Source: Philonthus cognatus (lineage: Eukaryota; Arthropoda; Insecta; Coleoptera; Staphylinidae). Taken from it: DNA of 64,000 bases. The stretch's first letter is position 1; each line of letters starts with the position of its first letter. The DNA is taken from assembly GCA_932526585.2 (NCBI GenBank), contig OW052245.1, positions 65,749,586 through 65,813,585 of the forward strand, read 5' to 3'. Under the pieces are notes generated by a model. The model saw only the letters and a program-made list of their open reading frames with translations, made no database searches and had not been told where the DNA came from. The translations under genes and the position numbers were made by a program. Positions 21,417 through 33,718 of this stretch are shown piece by piece.

Positions 21417-21990
21417 AGGAATTTTTCATTTAAGTATACATATTCTGATAAGTACTTTAACTTTTTTTTTAATATTTGGTGTTTTTAAAAATCGTTCAAT
21501 TTTAAGCTCTCGACGAGTGTTTCCAATATCAGATTAAGCATGAAGTAAAATTTTCAGGCTTTTCTAAACTCGAAATTTTACTTCATGCGCTACGCGTGTT
21601 AAACACTGATTTCAAATTAAGTTTAGTATGATTTAAACGTCAAGTTAAATCAGTTTTCTATACGCACACTGATTTGATGTGGAGTTCAGAATGTACGTCT
21701 TTAACATACTGCTTCAGTAGTGTATTTTAAACTTTAGTTGAAATCAGTGTTTTATACGCGTGGCGCATGAAGTAAAATTTCGAGTTTAGAAAAGCCTGAA
21801 AATTTGGTTTGGCCGCGTAGCGCTACGCGCTACGCGACCAAACCAAATTTTCAGGCTTTTCTAAACTCGAAATTTTACTTCATGCTTAACCTGGGAGTGG
21901 AAACACTCGTTAGAAGCTTCTAATTGAACTATAAAAACAACCGCCTCAATATTTACATCTTTCAGAATATAATACTTGAAAGAGAAATTC
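21417..21990. mobile_element. Hairpin-chain element with a collapsed middle hairpin
   Basis: A shortened hairpin at 21540-21587 kept one apex arm only, and a full apex-A hairpin lies at 21767-21884. Between them, at about 21650-21672, two inner flanks meet without a hairpin (CAGTTTTCTATACG then CACACTGATTTGATG). The element was therefore a three-hairpin chain that lost its middle stem. Outer flanks and arms are present on both sides. Confidence 0.75.
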
Positions 21991-22059
21991 CTTGAATGTA
22001 CGATTAAAGTAAATACTAGTACATAATTATTATTTTATTGCATTCAAAAAAAACTAATA

Positions 22060-22143
22060 ACGAGGGTTGATCAAAAAGTAAGGTTACAAAGCCTGCAATG
22101 AAACAAGTACATTTTGTAACCTTACTTTTTGATCAACTCTCGT
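22060..22143. mobile_element. 84-bp mariner-type miniature palindrome
   Basis: ACGAGGGTTGATCAAAAAGT and its near complement form arms of about 34 bp around a short loop. The terminal sequence is typical of mariner inverted repeats, and A/T-rich TA-containing flanks abut both ends. No coding. Confidence 0.75.
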
Positions 22144-22244
22144 ATATACAATACATTATAAATGTCACTGAAATCGTCCTTGTTAAACGATTTATTCTCA
22201 TACATTAAACTAAGATAAAAGTTAGCCCTATTTCAAATCACCCT

Positions 22245-22810
22245 GAATTTATTGCGCGGAAGATCGTCTGACACGGTTTTCAGATATATCTATTACCCTC
22301 GCTGATAAAATCACGCCGTGTAATAAATTATCGACCTGTGATTCCGCCAAAGAAATATGTCCCCATTATGCATGGCGCAGGGAGGGGGCAAACAAAACCC
22401 CGCTCGCACGCAATTACACCGCCTCGGGGGTAAAATGGGAAATTCCCAATTTTCAAATTAGGGACTAATTGGACCGTGTATTACAATTTCTGCCCGAGAT
22501 AAACACATAACAGACACACATACACGCCCAAGTTATTTTATAATGTGAAATAGGAGGATTATAAAGTTGTACATATGCGGCGTTTGTTTTTTGTACTGTG
22601 CCAGGATTAATCACGGAATTTTAAATTGGAGGATTTAAATGTTTTTTTTCAAGTTAAATAAATGTACTTTTATTTTAATTAAAACAAAATTAGATACTTT
22701 CACAAAAATAATGAAGTAACCATATTATTTTTAGGTTAATTAAAAGTAGTTTTATTTTAATTAAAACATAATTAGATACCTTTACAATATCGCAGTGAAA
22801 AAAAAGTGAC
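22245..22810. other. GC-richer unique island, then a short direct repeat
   Basis: 22250-22520 is GC-richer and unique in the window (GCGCAGGGAGGGGGCAAAC, ACACCGCCTCGGGGG), a candidate conserved noncoding element. 22650-22715 and 22733-22790 are direct repeats of TTTTATTTTAATTAAAACA and AATTAGATAC; a third copy is near 24470-24530. Confidence 0.4.
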
Positions 22811-23050
22811 ACAGCTCAAAATTGTGCTATTTTGATATTTTTTTATATAGAAATGTATTTATTTTGTTAGAATTACAAGGTTGTACATATTGTTTAGTAT
22901 TAATATATTATTTATTGTTGTTGTCGGCTGTTATTTCTATGTGTGGTCCTTCCTTCTTTTCTCACCTCGTGATATCTGGGTTGGTCCCTATCTCGGGCTA
23001 TCGGTATTAAAGGAAACTTTTAGTTTCTTCTGATTTGAACAATTCCTTTA

Positions 23051-23208
23051 TAAACTTGTAAATAAAACACTTTTAACTTTGTTTAACCACTGTATTTACC
23101 CTTAATTTTGTGACTATAGTTTCGACTAGCTAGCAGTCATTCTCAAAAAAAAAAACAAAAAAAATACAGTGGTTAAACAAAGTTAAAAGTGTTTTATTTA
23201 CAAGTTTA
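23051..23208. repeat. 158-bp inverted repeat with hammerhead-like loop motif
   Basis: Arms of about 48 bp (ATAAACTTGTAAATAAAACA, CTTTGTTTAACCACTGTA and complements) are separated by about 60 bp. On the minus strand the loop (23110-23146) reads GAGAATGACT, a loop, AGTCGAAACTATAGTCAC. This is the same layout as the Penelope-like motifs elsewhere in the window. It abuts the 3' side of the RT relic at 23260-24191. Confidence 0.7.
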
Positions 23209-23259
23209 TTTAAGATGCACCACAAAGTGAACGCCTACAACACAAAACAGTTAATTCCT

Positions 23260-24191
23260 TTAGAGTATTTCGTTGTTTATTAGTTTGTGTTTTATTTTTA
23301 ATTTAAATGGAATAAATTTCAATGATTTTATACTTGGGGGTATTTCGTTGTAAGTGGTTATTGTGTCCGTTGTCAAGTGTTGGGTGAATTTTTTGGTTTT
23401 AAACATGTCTGTTCTAAGGTCTGATTTTCGTCTTATCTTATAGTCATCTATTTGTTTATTTGGTTTGACAATAATTCGTGTTTTCATTAAAATGTGTTGT
23501 ATTTTGTATAGCAATGATAAATTGTTATATGTTATAAGTTTTACTTTGTCTATTCCCTAATGATTTCATATAGTTTATTTGTACTCGTTTTTTATCTAAC
23601 ATATACAGTATTTTTAGTATTTTATTTTGCTGGCGCTGTAGAATTTGTTTACTTTTTGCGGTGGTGTTACCCCATATTGTTGATAGGTAATTAATATTGC
23701 ATAATAAACAAGGCATGGTATACAGATCTTCTATGTTTTGGGATGTATTTTCTAATTTTCCAAAGTGCTCCTATCGTAGTCGAATTCTTCTTCCTTAGTT
23801 TATTTACGTATTCGTCCCACTTTAAATTCTTATTTATTTTGAGTTCTAAGTATTCAATATCATTTGCCTGTTTTATTGTTGTCTCATTAATTTTGATATA
23901 AAGTTTTATTGGCTGCGACTTTGAATGAAATATTATGTAGGTTTTTTCCTTATTTATTGTTAACAGATTGTTAAAGAACCATTTCTCAAGTCTTAATAGG
24001 TCTAGTTCGATAATTTTTTCCGTTTCAGTTTGGTATCTTCCTGTGTATAATAGAGAAGTATCGTCGGCGTAGATGTGTGGTGTACCTAGTAAATGTTGCT
24101 CCAATATGTCATTTATGTATATAATATATAGCATTGGTGGTAAATTGCCTCCTTGAGGTATGCCATATTGTACGCATGTTGAGCAATACAA
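23260..24191 (-). pseudogene. Non-LTR retrotransposon RT relic, separate family
   Basis: The minus-strand frames give YGIPQGGNLPPMLYIIYIND, then IYADDTSLLY (catalytic YADD), LEKWFFNNLLTINKEKT and LKWDEYVNKLRKK. After frameshifts near 23690 and 23520 come QRQQNKILKILYML and the tail KSDLRTDMFKTK ... YNEIPPSIKSL. The order RT palm, thumb, then a basic C-terminal block fits the CR1/Jockey group, but it differs from the other relics here. The 5' portion is missing. Broken by at least two frameshifts. Confidence 0.75.
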
Positions 24192-24530
24192 TAAAATTCA
24201 AAATTATAATACCTTTAAATTATCAGCAAAATATATATCTAGATATTTCTTCCTGCAAACATGTTTCTTAACAAATAATTTCTGCACTAATGTAGAGTTA
24301 GTGTAATTTGTTTCAGTTTTTTCGGTTTTTCTGGAAAACCTAGTTTTTTTCAGTTGTCACTTTTCTGTCATGTGCGATATTATTGAAGTAACTATTGATG
24401 ATTTTGTCATTGTTAAAAATAGAATAGGTGTTTTTTTATACATTGTAACTTTAACGTTTTGTGTTTGTTTATTATTTTAATTGAAACATAATTAGATACT
24501 CATAAATGTAATGAAGATAATAGTAATGCT

Positions 24531-25098
24531 ACGCGATCAAACCAAATTTCCAGGCTTTTCTAAACTCTAAATTGTATTTTATGCGCCACGCGTATAAAAC
24601 ACTGAAACGTTGTAAAAATTTAAAAACACGTACATCATATTAATTAAGAATAGAGTATGTGTTCTTCAAACCTAACTACAAATTAGTGATTTACACGCGT
24701 GGCGCATGAAGTAAAATTTCAAGTTTAGAAAAGCCTGAACATTTGGTTTGATCGCTCCGCTTCGCTCCGCTAAAAATTTAAAAACACGTACATCATATTA
24801 ATTAAGAATAGAGTATGTGTTCTTCAAACCTAACTACAAATTAGTGATTTACACGCGTGGCGCATGAAGTAAAATTTCGAGTTTAGAAAAGCCTGAAAAT
24901 TTGGTTTGATCGCTCCGCTTTGCTACGCGATCAAACCAAATTTTCAGGCTTTTCTAAACTCGAAATTTTACTTCATGCTTAATCTGGGAGTGGAACACTC
25001 GTTAGAAGCTTCAAATTAAACGCTTTTATACAAACTACGAATGTCTGAAAATATACAGCGTGTACACAGGGATAGATCTAAATACTATAAAGAAAAAA
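24531..25098. mobile_element. Hairpin-chain element with a 159-bp internal tandem duplication
   Basis: A right half hairpin (24531-24583) is followed by a truncated left half (24706-24770) and a full apex-A hairpin (24864-24977). The 159-bp segment starting TAAAAATTTAAAAACACGTA at 24612 repeats from 24771. The first duplicate ends inside a hairpin apex, at CGCTCCGC. The right end ATCCCTGTA (near 25089-25097) matches the family tip. Confidence 0.75.
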
Positions 25099-25219
25099 AT
25101 CCCTGTATGCTTTTGTGACTAATATTATTTTGCTAATATCGGATTATTATTATTATTACAGGTTCAATAATTAAAAAACTGTTTTACAAGTGTAACATAT
25201 GTTTGTTCAGAAACTTCAT

Positions 25220-25243
25220 AATAATAATAATAATAATAATATA
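25220..25243. repeat. (AAT)n microsatellite
   Basis: About seven AAT units. A shorter ATT run is at 25145-25157. They may mark the tail of a lost retrotransposon insertion. Confidence 0.8.
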
Positions 25244-25517
25244 TTTATTCTTGATCATTAAAATAGGTATTACATCGTTGAAGAGTTGATTTCATAAACA
25301 GCATATGTCCAAAATTGTAGAAATCGACATTTTAGCGGCATTTGGTAGAGTATTTTGCAAGCCATCCGATGGTAAAAGTAGTTCACTTAAAAACCACTCA
25401 TGTATAAAGTTACAGCGCTTTAAATTTCATATACAGCACTTGCCTGGGACGACTTTAGTTCCAACAAAAATCCAAAACCTAAAAACCCTTATGGGATTTC
25501 TCCAAAACCCAAAAGGT

Positions 25518-26610
25518 AACTAGTTTTATTAAAAAAATATTTTTGGTGAATAGCTGCAGCAATGTATTTCTCAGAGCAGTGGGTCTGCGGATTAGGCGCC
25601 ATTTCAGTTTTTTCAGTGTTGAAAACAGTCTATTTCAAAGAAAGTATATTTTCATTTACTAATCAATATTTCATGTTAGTGTATTTCATAAAATATACGA
25701 GTTTATTGCAACGTTGTTCTTGTTTCTGTTAAAAACAACATATGTCTAACTGTTTTCCTTGGTTTTTTTTTAATATAAATAAATTGAGAAAATGATTAGA
25801 CACTTGATACTATCAGTAGTGTATGATAATTAATAAAAATAGAAGTTGTAGCATGTAAAGTTATTTAAATTAAAAAAACTTGGTATTGTTTCACAATTTT
25901 AATTTGTGAAACAATACCAAGTGCTTTTAATTTAAATAACTTTACATATTCTAATATGTTTCACCAAGTGCCAGATGAGAAGTTAATTCAAGAAAAAAAA
26001 AGAAGTTGTAACGGTTACCAAGGTAAACAGTTTTTCGATTTTCGATTTTATCAAAACGTTATTTTTAACTAGTTTTTTGAAAAAAGTATTATTGGTGAAT
26101 AGCTGCAGCAATGTATATCTCAGAGCAGTGGGTCTGCGGATTAGGCGCCATTTCAGTTTTTTCAGTGTTGAAAACAGTCTATTTCAAAGAAAGTATATTT
26201 TCATTTACTAATCAATATTTCATATTAGTGTATTTCATAAAATATACGAGTTTATTGCAACGTTGTTCTTGTTTCTGTTACAAACAACATATGTCTAACT
26301 GTTTTCCTTGTTTTTTTTAATATAAATAAATTGAGTAAATGATTAGACACTTGATACTATCAGATAATTAATAAAAATAGAAGTTGTAGCATGTAAAGTT
26401 ATTTAAATTAAAAAAACTTGGTATTGTTTCACAATTTTAATTTGTGAAACAATACCAAGTGCTTTTAATTTAAATAACTTTACATATTCTAATATGTTTC
26501 ACCAAGTGCCAGATGAGAAGTTAATTCAAGAAAAAAAAAAAAAGAAGTTGTAACGGTTACCAAGGTAAACAGTTTTTCGATTTTCGATTTTCTCAAAACG
26601 TTATTTTTGA
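25518..26610. repeat. 548-bp direct tandem duplication
   Basis: AACTAGTTTT at 25518 and 26067, GGTGAATAGCTGCAGC at 25545 and 26093, and nearly all sequence between repeat with a period of about 548 bp and few differences. Each unit contains an internal palindrome (25856-25948; 26394-26486) with GTAAAGTTATTTAAATTAAA and GGTATTGTTTCACAATT arms. Short frames inside carry no known motif. High similarity suggests a recent duplication. Confidence 0.9.
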
Positions 26611-26689
26611 ACAAATGCTGTTTATGAATTCGACGCCTTAATTGTTAACATGTCCACTCATGATATTTATTACTCTTATTTATTATTGT

Positions 26690-27430
26690 TATTAGAATTA
26701 GAATTAGAATTAGGGGTTGAAACGTTATTTCCTCCCTATTTATTATTATTACATTTAAGGGTTGGAAACTAGGGGATAAGTAGGAAAGGTGTGTGAGGGT
26801 TCCTAGGAGAAAGGTTGTGCATGCAAGAGTGAATGTGGATGCTAAGACAAATTGTAAGGGCTAAAACAGAAAAGGGCTAGAACGACACACCGCTATTAAG
26901 AGGGATGTGAGACCGGAACTTCAATATTATTAAGGATTGAAACATGCAATAGAAATTCTACTCTTTCTAAGAGTTAAGGTGGCACAGGAACTTCAATATT
27001 ATTAAAGGCTAGAATAGAATAGTAGTTATTATTAAAAGGAAATTAAGAGCTAAAACATAGATAAAGAAAGAGTCCTATTACGAGTACAAGGAAAATAATT
27101 GACCTGGCAAAAGAATGAGTTGATAAAAAAGGGCTAGAGCGACACCGGAACTTTAATATTATTAAGGGCTAAGACAGAGGATTAAAACATGCAATAGAAA
27201 TTCTACTTTTTCTAAGGGTTAAGGTGGCACAGAAACTTTAAAACTAGAATAGCAAAATTGGTTATTATTAAAAGGAAATTAAGGGTTAAAACATAGATAA
27301 AATAAGAGTCCTATTACGAGTACAAGGAAAATAAATGACCTGGCGAAAGAATGAGTAAATACAAAAGGGCTGGAGCGACACCGGAACTTTAATATTATTA
27401 AAGGCTAATACACAGCGAAAGAAAGAGTAG
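26690..27430. repeat. Hexanucleotide run and ~240-bp degenerate tandem repeat
   Basis: 26690-26716 is (ATTAGA)n. From about 26870 to 27420 two units repeat with a period near 235-245 bp, sharing AAACATGCAATAGAAATTCT, GAGTCCTATTACGAGTACAA and GAGCGACACCGGAACTTTAA. GGGCTA / AAGGGTTA motifs scatter throughout. No coding frame. Confidence 0.75.
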
Positions 27431-28110
27431 TTAAAACTAAAAGGAAAAAGTCATGTTCTAGGATGGACTTTTAATATTGTAAAGGGCTAAGACACAATAA
27501 AAACGTAACATTTACAAAATATGCTGCACCGAGTCTTCAATATTATTAACCCAATAACGGCCAAGCAATTATAGTTAAAACAAGAATAATTCCAATTCGA
27601 AAATATTTGAATTCGCGAAAATAAGTTTACGCTTCTTATAGTTTGCACACGTTAAACATAATATGTAAAATTACGAAAATGTTTTTTGTGTAAAATACCA
27701 GCAATGTGTCTTAGTTAATAGGACAACTTAAGACAATAAATGTCCATTGAAACTACTTCCCTCCGGATATTTGTTACTATTAACTAAGTCACATTGCTAC
27801 ATTTTACACAAAAAAACATTTTCGTAGTTTTATATATTAAATTAAAGCTAACTCTAAAAGTTGAATTTACCTAAAATTCTGCACTTCTAAATTTTCAGGC
27901 ATTCGTCGATTTTATGATAAAGTTTAATTTGAAACTACTAACGAGTGTTTCCACTCTCAGACTAAGCATGAAGTAAAATTTCGAGTTTAGATAAGCCCCG
28001 AGAAAATTTGTCGAGGGTCGCGCAGCGACCCGAGACAAATTTTCTGGGCTTTTCTAAACTCGAAATTTTACTTCATGCGCCACGCGTATAAAAGACTGAA
28101 ATATCATGAT
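27431..28110. mobile_element. Inverted repeat plus half hairpin element (apex B)
   Basis: 27659-27722 and 27776-27841 are inverted copies sharing ATTACGAAAATGTTTTTTGT and TGTAAAATACCAGCAATGTG (approximate). 27842-27960 is the outer arm of a hairpin element. An apex-B hairpin lies at 27968-28077, with an outer flank on the left and an inner flank on the right; its partner is missing. 27595-27660 also matches 5460-5530 in reverse. Confidence 0.7.
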
Positions 28111-28900
28111 GCTAGAAATACACTGAAAAATACCATATTATTAAATACACCTCTGGATATTGAATTATACAATGAAATATTTAAAATCTTATTTTATTTG
28201 TTATTAATAATTAAGACACATTGTTTGCATTTTACACGAAAAACATTTAGGTAATTTCATATATTAAATTATAATTAACTCTAATAGTTTATTTTACCTA
28301 CAATTCTAAACATTTAGGTAATTTCATATATTAAATTATAATTAACTCTAATAGTTTATTTTACCTACAATTCTACATCACTTCAAAATTTTCAGGCATT
28401 CTTTGATTTTATGATAAAGTTCAATTTGAAACTACTAACGAGTGTTTCCACTCCCAGACTAAGCATGAAGTAAAATTTCGAGTTTAGAAAAGCCCCGTGA
28501 AAATTTGTCGAGGGTCGCGCAGCGACCCGAGACAAATTTTCTGGGCTTTTCTAAACTCGAAATTTTACTTCATGCGCCACACGTATAAAAGACTGAAATA
28601 TCGTGATGTTATAAATACACTGAAAAATACCATATTATTAAAAAAAAAATAGTTAGAATCTAAATATTTAAAAAAAAATATGTTTACATTCTTCTTCACA
28701 AATTCTCAAGTCAGGCCAAATATTGATACATTGTATTATTTGGCTTGACTTGAGAATTTGTGCAAAGGAATGTAAACATATTTTTATTTAAATTTTTCGA
28801 GTATAATTATTTTTTTAATAATACGGTATTTTTCAGTGTATTTTTAACATTACGATATTTCAGTCTGTTTTTCTTCATTAACTTATATAGCTAGTAATTT
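28111..28900. mobile_element. Second half hairpin element with 67-bp duplication and long foldback
   Basis: 28254-28320 repeats directly at 28321-28375 (CATTTAGGTAATTTCATATA). An apex-B hairpin lies at 28465-28574. Then 28599-28866 forms a long inverted repeat: AAATACACTGAAAAATACCA against its complement, and GTTTACATTCTTCTTCACAA near its complement around 28745-28785. The sequence after the first hairpin of the previous element (28110-28150) matches the start of this foldback. Confidence 0.7.
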
Positions 28901-29939
28901 AATAATAACAAAATTAATATTGTTGCGTTATTGCCTTATGGGTTAAGGTCTAGAACATAAGAAAGGTCTAGTTACAATTAAACTAAAATTAAGTGTACAT
29001 CAGGATGGAATTACAATATAATAAATGAAGGGCTTATTATAATAACATGATAAGCCACACAACCAAAAAATGCTGTATTATTCTTCAATTTGATTAAGCA
29101 GCAATATAAAAAGCTACAGTAGCTACATATTCGCATGCAAACCGAAACTTTCAAAACTTGTCAAACAATCTACCAATAATTCTGAATATCATACTAAAAC
29201 ATTTTAATTTGTTTCTAAACTTCAAAGTTCAATATCTCAGTTCTGTTTACTTGTGGCATATCATGTTATTACAATAAGCCCCTTAAACGTATAGAAAAGT
29301 ACAGTAAAAATGACACATTTATAAAATACGCTCCACTAGGTCTTATTTTATCGTTTCGGATTTTCTAGGTTACTAAATAAAGTGTATAAACATGTATGTG
29401 AAAATGTTTGCAAGTACGTTCAATTTATAATTCCCACTCACAGAGATGTACGTTCAGTTATAAATTTAAATTTAATAAAACGCAGCAGAAAGGTTTCCTA
29501 ATCGTATTTCGTTTCATACATTTTTCTTTATGAACACGTAATGAAATTTTAGTAACATATTTCTTTGCAGGATAATAAAAGTTGTATTTAAAATCTAATG
29601 AAAGGCAATATTCCAAACGCTCACTTTGCAGTACATTTACAAATGGAATATTGGAAGCATTACAATGTTCTATTGCAAATTATTGGAATCATACTAAATT
29701 ATTACAAAATATTTACCGGGACATAGGCAATTAACATGGGAAAAACGCTATTTGCAGATTTGTGCTACCTATTTTAAGTTTTAGGTATAAACATTGTTTG
29801 AGACTTAAAAAGCTTAGAACTAGCGCTTAAAATCAAATTTTAGTAGGTTTATTAATTCTCCGTCAGTTTTTAAAATAAAGAAAAGTCGAAAAAATGTTTT
29901 TTTCTTAAAGAAATATTGTCAGAAATGCAGTAAGTAGAT
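28901..29939. mobile_element. 256-bp TIR element (29028-29283) in AT-rich sequence
   Basis: 29028-29058 (GGGCTTATTATAATAACATG then ATAAGCCAC) is matched by its complement at 29257-29283, giving a 256-bp miniature element. No transposase is present. The rest, 29284-29939, is AT-rich with no gene. 29870-29935 resembles the repeat that resumes after the RT relic at 31736, so that RT probably inserted into it. Confidence 0.6.
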
Positions 29940-31735
29940 TACGACCCAGTTCAAGCAGGGACATCTACGGATTACGAATTGATGTCATCAAATCCGTATT
30001 GAACACTATTTTATCTCCACTCACAAAAATGCTCAATATGTGTATTAGATATAACACCTTTCCGGATGCTTTTAAGAGAGCCTTGGTCATACCGGTCCTT
30101 AAGAAAGGAGATCCAAACGATCCTGACAACTATCGTCCAATTTCTCTGCTGCCCTTGCTTGGCAAAATATTTGAAAAAATCTTGCAAGATCAACTATCTA
30201 CTTACCTAGAACAATCAAACATATTAAGAAGCGAGCAATATGGTTTTAGGAAAGAACGTTCAACGGGGATCGCTTTAACGAAATTAGTTGAAGAAATTAT
30301 CAATGTCTTCGAAGATGGATCTATAGCAAGAGCTACATTTCTAGACCTGTCTAAGGCTTTTGACAGCGTACCTCACGACATTTTACTGCGCAAACTCTAT
30401 TTTTACAATATTCATCCAGACATTTGCAGGATTTTACTCTCATACCTCACTGGAAGGACTCAGAGTGTACTATCAAATGGAATCATGTCTGAGGCCTTGC
30501 CCATTAAATACGGTGTACCACAGGGATCTATTCTTGGGCCTCTGTTGTTTCTGATATACATCAATGACTTACCTAATGCGACGCCAAACACCAATACAAT
30601 ATTATATGCAGACGATACCACTGTTATTAACAAATCTAAAGATTACTCTATTGCTAATAATTTGCATGATAAAGCACTCGGGGAGGTATCGGAGTGGTTC
30701 ATATGTAATCGACTAAAACTGAATATCAACAAATCTGCTTCCCTAACGTTCACATTAAGGAAATATGAATCAACTAAATATGAATCAACTAAATTTCTTG
30801 GCTTTCACATTGATTCCTTTCTATCTTGGACTACTCATGGGGATATACTCGCTAGAAAGCTTAGTTCAAGTATATATCTTATTAGAAACCTGGCACCCAT
30901 AGTATCAAGGAACGTAGCTCGTACGACATATCTCTCGCTATTCCAGTCCAACATCACATATGGGATACTTACTTGGGGTCATGCCGCTATTCGACACCGA
31001 ATATTTGGTCTTCAGAGAAAGGTAGTAAGAGTGTTAGCTGGCCTGAACTACTGTGATGACTGCAGACAAGCTTTCATTGATTTAAGAATATTAACATTCC
31101 CATCACTATTTATTCTTGCCTGCTTGTCTCATATTAGACACAATTTGGATAGCTACCAAACTTGTAGCGACATCAATAAGTACCATACTCGCCAAGAATC
31201 AAACATATATCTACAAACAACAAGACTCTCGAAAGCGAAGACTGGTACTAGATTCCACGCTGTTAAATTCTTCAACGCACTACCGAAAAACATACAGCAA
31301 TTGCCTCCCAAGCAATTTGCAAATCGTCTGAAAACGCTACTTGAGGATAAAGGTTTTTACTGCTGGGAAGAATTCCTTAAATTTGATTTTAAAAATCATT
31401 TTAAATTGTGAACGTCCGTATGTTACTTCAATATGTTATTTTAATGTGTTATTTTAATGTGGTATTTTAATATGTTGTTTTAATATGATATTTTAATATG
31501 TTATTTTAATATGTTATTTCTTAATAAGTTATTTTAATATGTGACTATAGATCTATTTATTTATTTACTTCGATGTTTCTCACTATACAAACTAGCTTAT
31601 AAGGTTTTATTATTATTATATTTTTTATTATTATATACTCGTAGGTTAAGGTGACATATGTAAAACATGAACTTTTGTTAATACATCAATAAATATGAAT
31701 ATGAATATGAATATGAATATGAATATGAGCTCAGA
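29940..31735 (+). pseudogene. Non-LTR retrotransposon RT, 5'-truncated, long open frame
   Basis: An open frame continues upstream of the first ATG (29999) to about 29940 (SRDIYGLRIDVIKSVL) and ends at 31411. Motifs in order: NYRPISLLPLLGKIFEK, QYGFRKERST, FLDLSKAFDSVPHDILL, KYGVPQGSILGPLLFLIYIN, LYADDTTVI (catalytic YADD), NRLKLNINKSAS, TKFLGFHID, then NITYGILTWGHA and a C-terminal FFNALPKNIQQLP block. This is a CR1/Jockey-group RT without its endonuclease. A 15-bp in-frame duplication gives KYEST twice (30761-30795). The 3' part has a TTATTTTAATATG minisatellite (31425-31540) and ends in (GAATAT)n at 31693-31725. The closest relative here is at 60431-62919. The frame is open but 5'-truncated. 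Confidence 0.9.
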
Positions 31736-32804
31736 ATATTTTTAATAGTAGTAAGAGCTTTTGTGATTTTTTTTTTTGGACTTTTATAAAAATATTTTTT
31801 TTGTGCAACAATCCTGCTCTTTTTCATGCAAAAATTGTGATTTTTTAAAGAAAATTTTTCTTTTTACTCTTTTTGATATTAGAAATCACTTGATTTCTAT
31901 AAAAATAAATCATTTCACAAATAATCAGCTATTTAACAATGTTTAAAACCAATGTAAAAATTTAGAAAAGTCGAAAAATTAATTTTCTTGAAAAAATGAA
32001 TATTATGTTTAATAGTATTAGGAGCTTCTGTGATTTGTTTAGATTTTTATAAAAAAATGTATTTGTGTAAAAATCTTGATTTTTCTGTGCTGTGATGTTA
32101 AATAACTGATTTTTTGTAAAATATTTTTTTTTAAAAATAAAATAGTTTATATATTATAAAGAAAACTAACCTAGATTTTTTTAAAGTTTATCTAAAAATA
32201 AAAATTTTCATCGAAAAATCGATTTTCAAAAAATTACGAAAATTGCGATTTTTCAATAAAAATTTTTATTTTTAGATAAACCTAAAAAAATCTAGGTTAT
32301 TCTGCTTGATATTAGAAATCACTTAAACTATTTTATTTTTATAAAAAAAAATCTTTTTACAAAACATCAGCTATTTAACATTTTAAAGCTGCTTACAACC
32401 AATGTAAAAACTAAGAAAAGTCGAAGAATTATTTTTTTCTTGAAGAAATAAATAGCTCAGATTATTTTTAATAGTAGTAAGAGCTTCTTTGATATTTTTT
32501 CAAATTTTAATTAAAATAGTTTCTTTTTGCAAAAATCTTGATTTATTCCCTTACGAAAATTTGATAAAAAGTTTTATTTTTCGAATAATCTGAAATAAAT
32601 CTAAGTTATTCTCCTTGATATAAGAAATCACTTTAAACTATTTTATTTTAATAAAAATTCATTTCACAAAAAATCAGCTGTTTAACAACGATTGAAAACT
32701 GTTTAACACCAATGTAAAAATTGAGAAAAGTCGAAGAGATATATTTATACTGTAACATACAAATATATATTAATAACTTCTCATTGATCACTTGATAAGA
32801 CATG

Positions 32805-32812
<8 letters not shown>
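31736..32812. repeat. Degenerate AT-rich repeats with a long palindrome
   Basis: ATTTTTAATAGTAGTAAGAG recurs near 31738 and 32465, with a diverged copy near 32010. CACCAATGTAAAAATT then GAAAAGTCGAA recurs near 31950, 32400 and 32710. 32155-32310 is an inverted repeat with CTAGATTTTTTTAAAGTTTA and TCTAAAAATAAAAATTTTC arms. The unit also appears before the RT relic (29870-29935). No coding. Confidence 0.65.
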
Positions 32813-32859
<47 letters not shown>

Positions 32860-33080
32860 AGTAAAGTAAAGTAAAGTAAATTTATTTACGGTAAACACCA
32901 TTTGTACATAAAATTACAACGTAATATAATTAATTAAAAAAAAAAATATAAAAATCAAATATAACAGCTAATCGACGTAATTGTGCGTGTATATATAGTA
33001 ATTATAGAAATAACATAAATTGAATAACATAAATCATAGAAATAACATAAATTGCACAAACTAGAAATGACGTTTTAGCC

Positions 33081-33135
<55 letters not shown>
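32813..33135 (-). repeat. Retrotransposon 3' tail between two (AT)n runs
   Basis: (AT)n runs lie at 32813-32856 and 33085-33135. Between them, AGTAAAGTAAAGTAAATTTA and TTTACGGTAAACACC read on the minus strand as a 3' tail ending in (TTTAC)n. The same ending (CCGTAAATAAAT) closes the 3' untranslated region of the RT relic at 34256-36245. It is probably a 5'-truncated insertion of that family. Confidence 0.6.
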
Positions 33136-33139
<4 letters not shown>

Positions 33140-33718
33140 GTATCTAATATTTTTTACTAGTCTTAAATATTTTAAATTTTGAATATATCATTAGAGTTTG
33201 TTATTCAGTTAGCAATAATAATGGGATCACAGCCGGTTCCGCAAGTTGTTAATTGAAATACATTTGTACTGGTCAGCCTCGCTATTCCACACCCTCGTTG
33301 CCAAACATCTTGTACAGTTTAATTACAACGGGCAGCCCAAGCCTAAAGCTAAACCAACCCTAAATCCCTATAGCTGGAGTTCGCATTAATTTTTCACATC
33401 ATCAGAAATTAAACACATTTCATTAATCGTTTATTACAAATTAAACAACGCGACTAATTTAAATTTGTTGAAACTGCAAAAACTGCACACATATGTTGAA
33501 ATAAAATGTAGTTTAACAATTACAGGAACATTGTATTCTAACAAAATATACTTTTATCTACGCCCTATCTAGTAACCGCATCATACCTCACTGTCATCTT
33601 GACAAGTATGATTGACATTACGTGCACATGCACGTAATAGCTTTGACAAGTAAATTACGTGCTGACAGCTGAACAGCTGATTGGTTACCGCACAACCAAA
33701 TGACATTTCTTTGATGTA
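33136..33718. other. No gene recognised; moderately GC-rich unique sequence
   Basis: 33220-33400 is unique here (GGTCAGCCTCGCTATTCC, ACGGGCAGCCCAAGCC). 33590-33690 has short inverted motifs (ATTACGTGCACATGCACGTA). It is a candidate for host noncoding sequence. Confidence 0.35.

Noticed and set aside
29999..31411. Intact, functional retrotransposon gene
   Set aside because: The RT frame is open, but the endonuclease and 5' half are missing, so it is a truncated relic.
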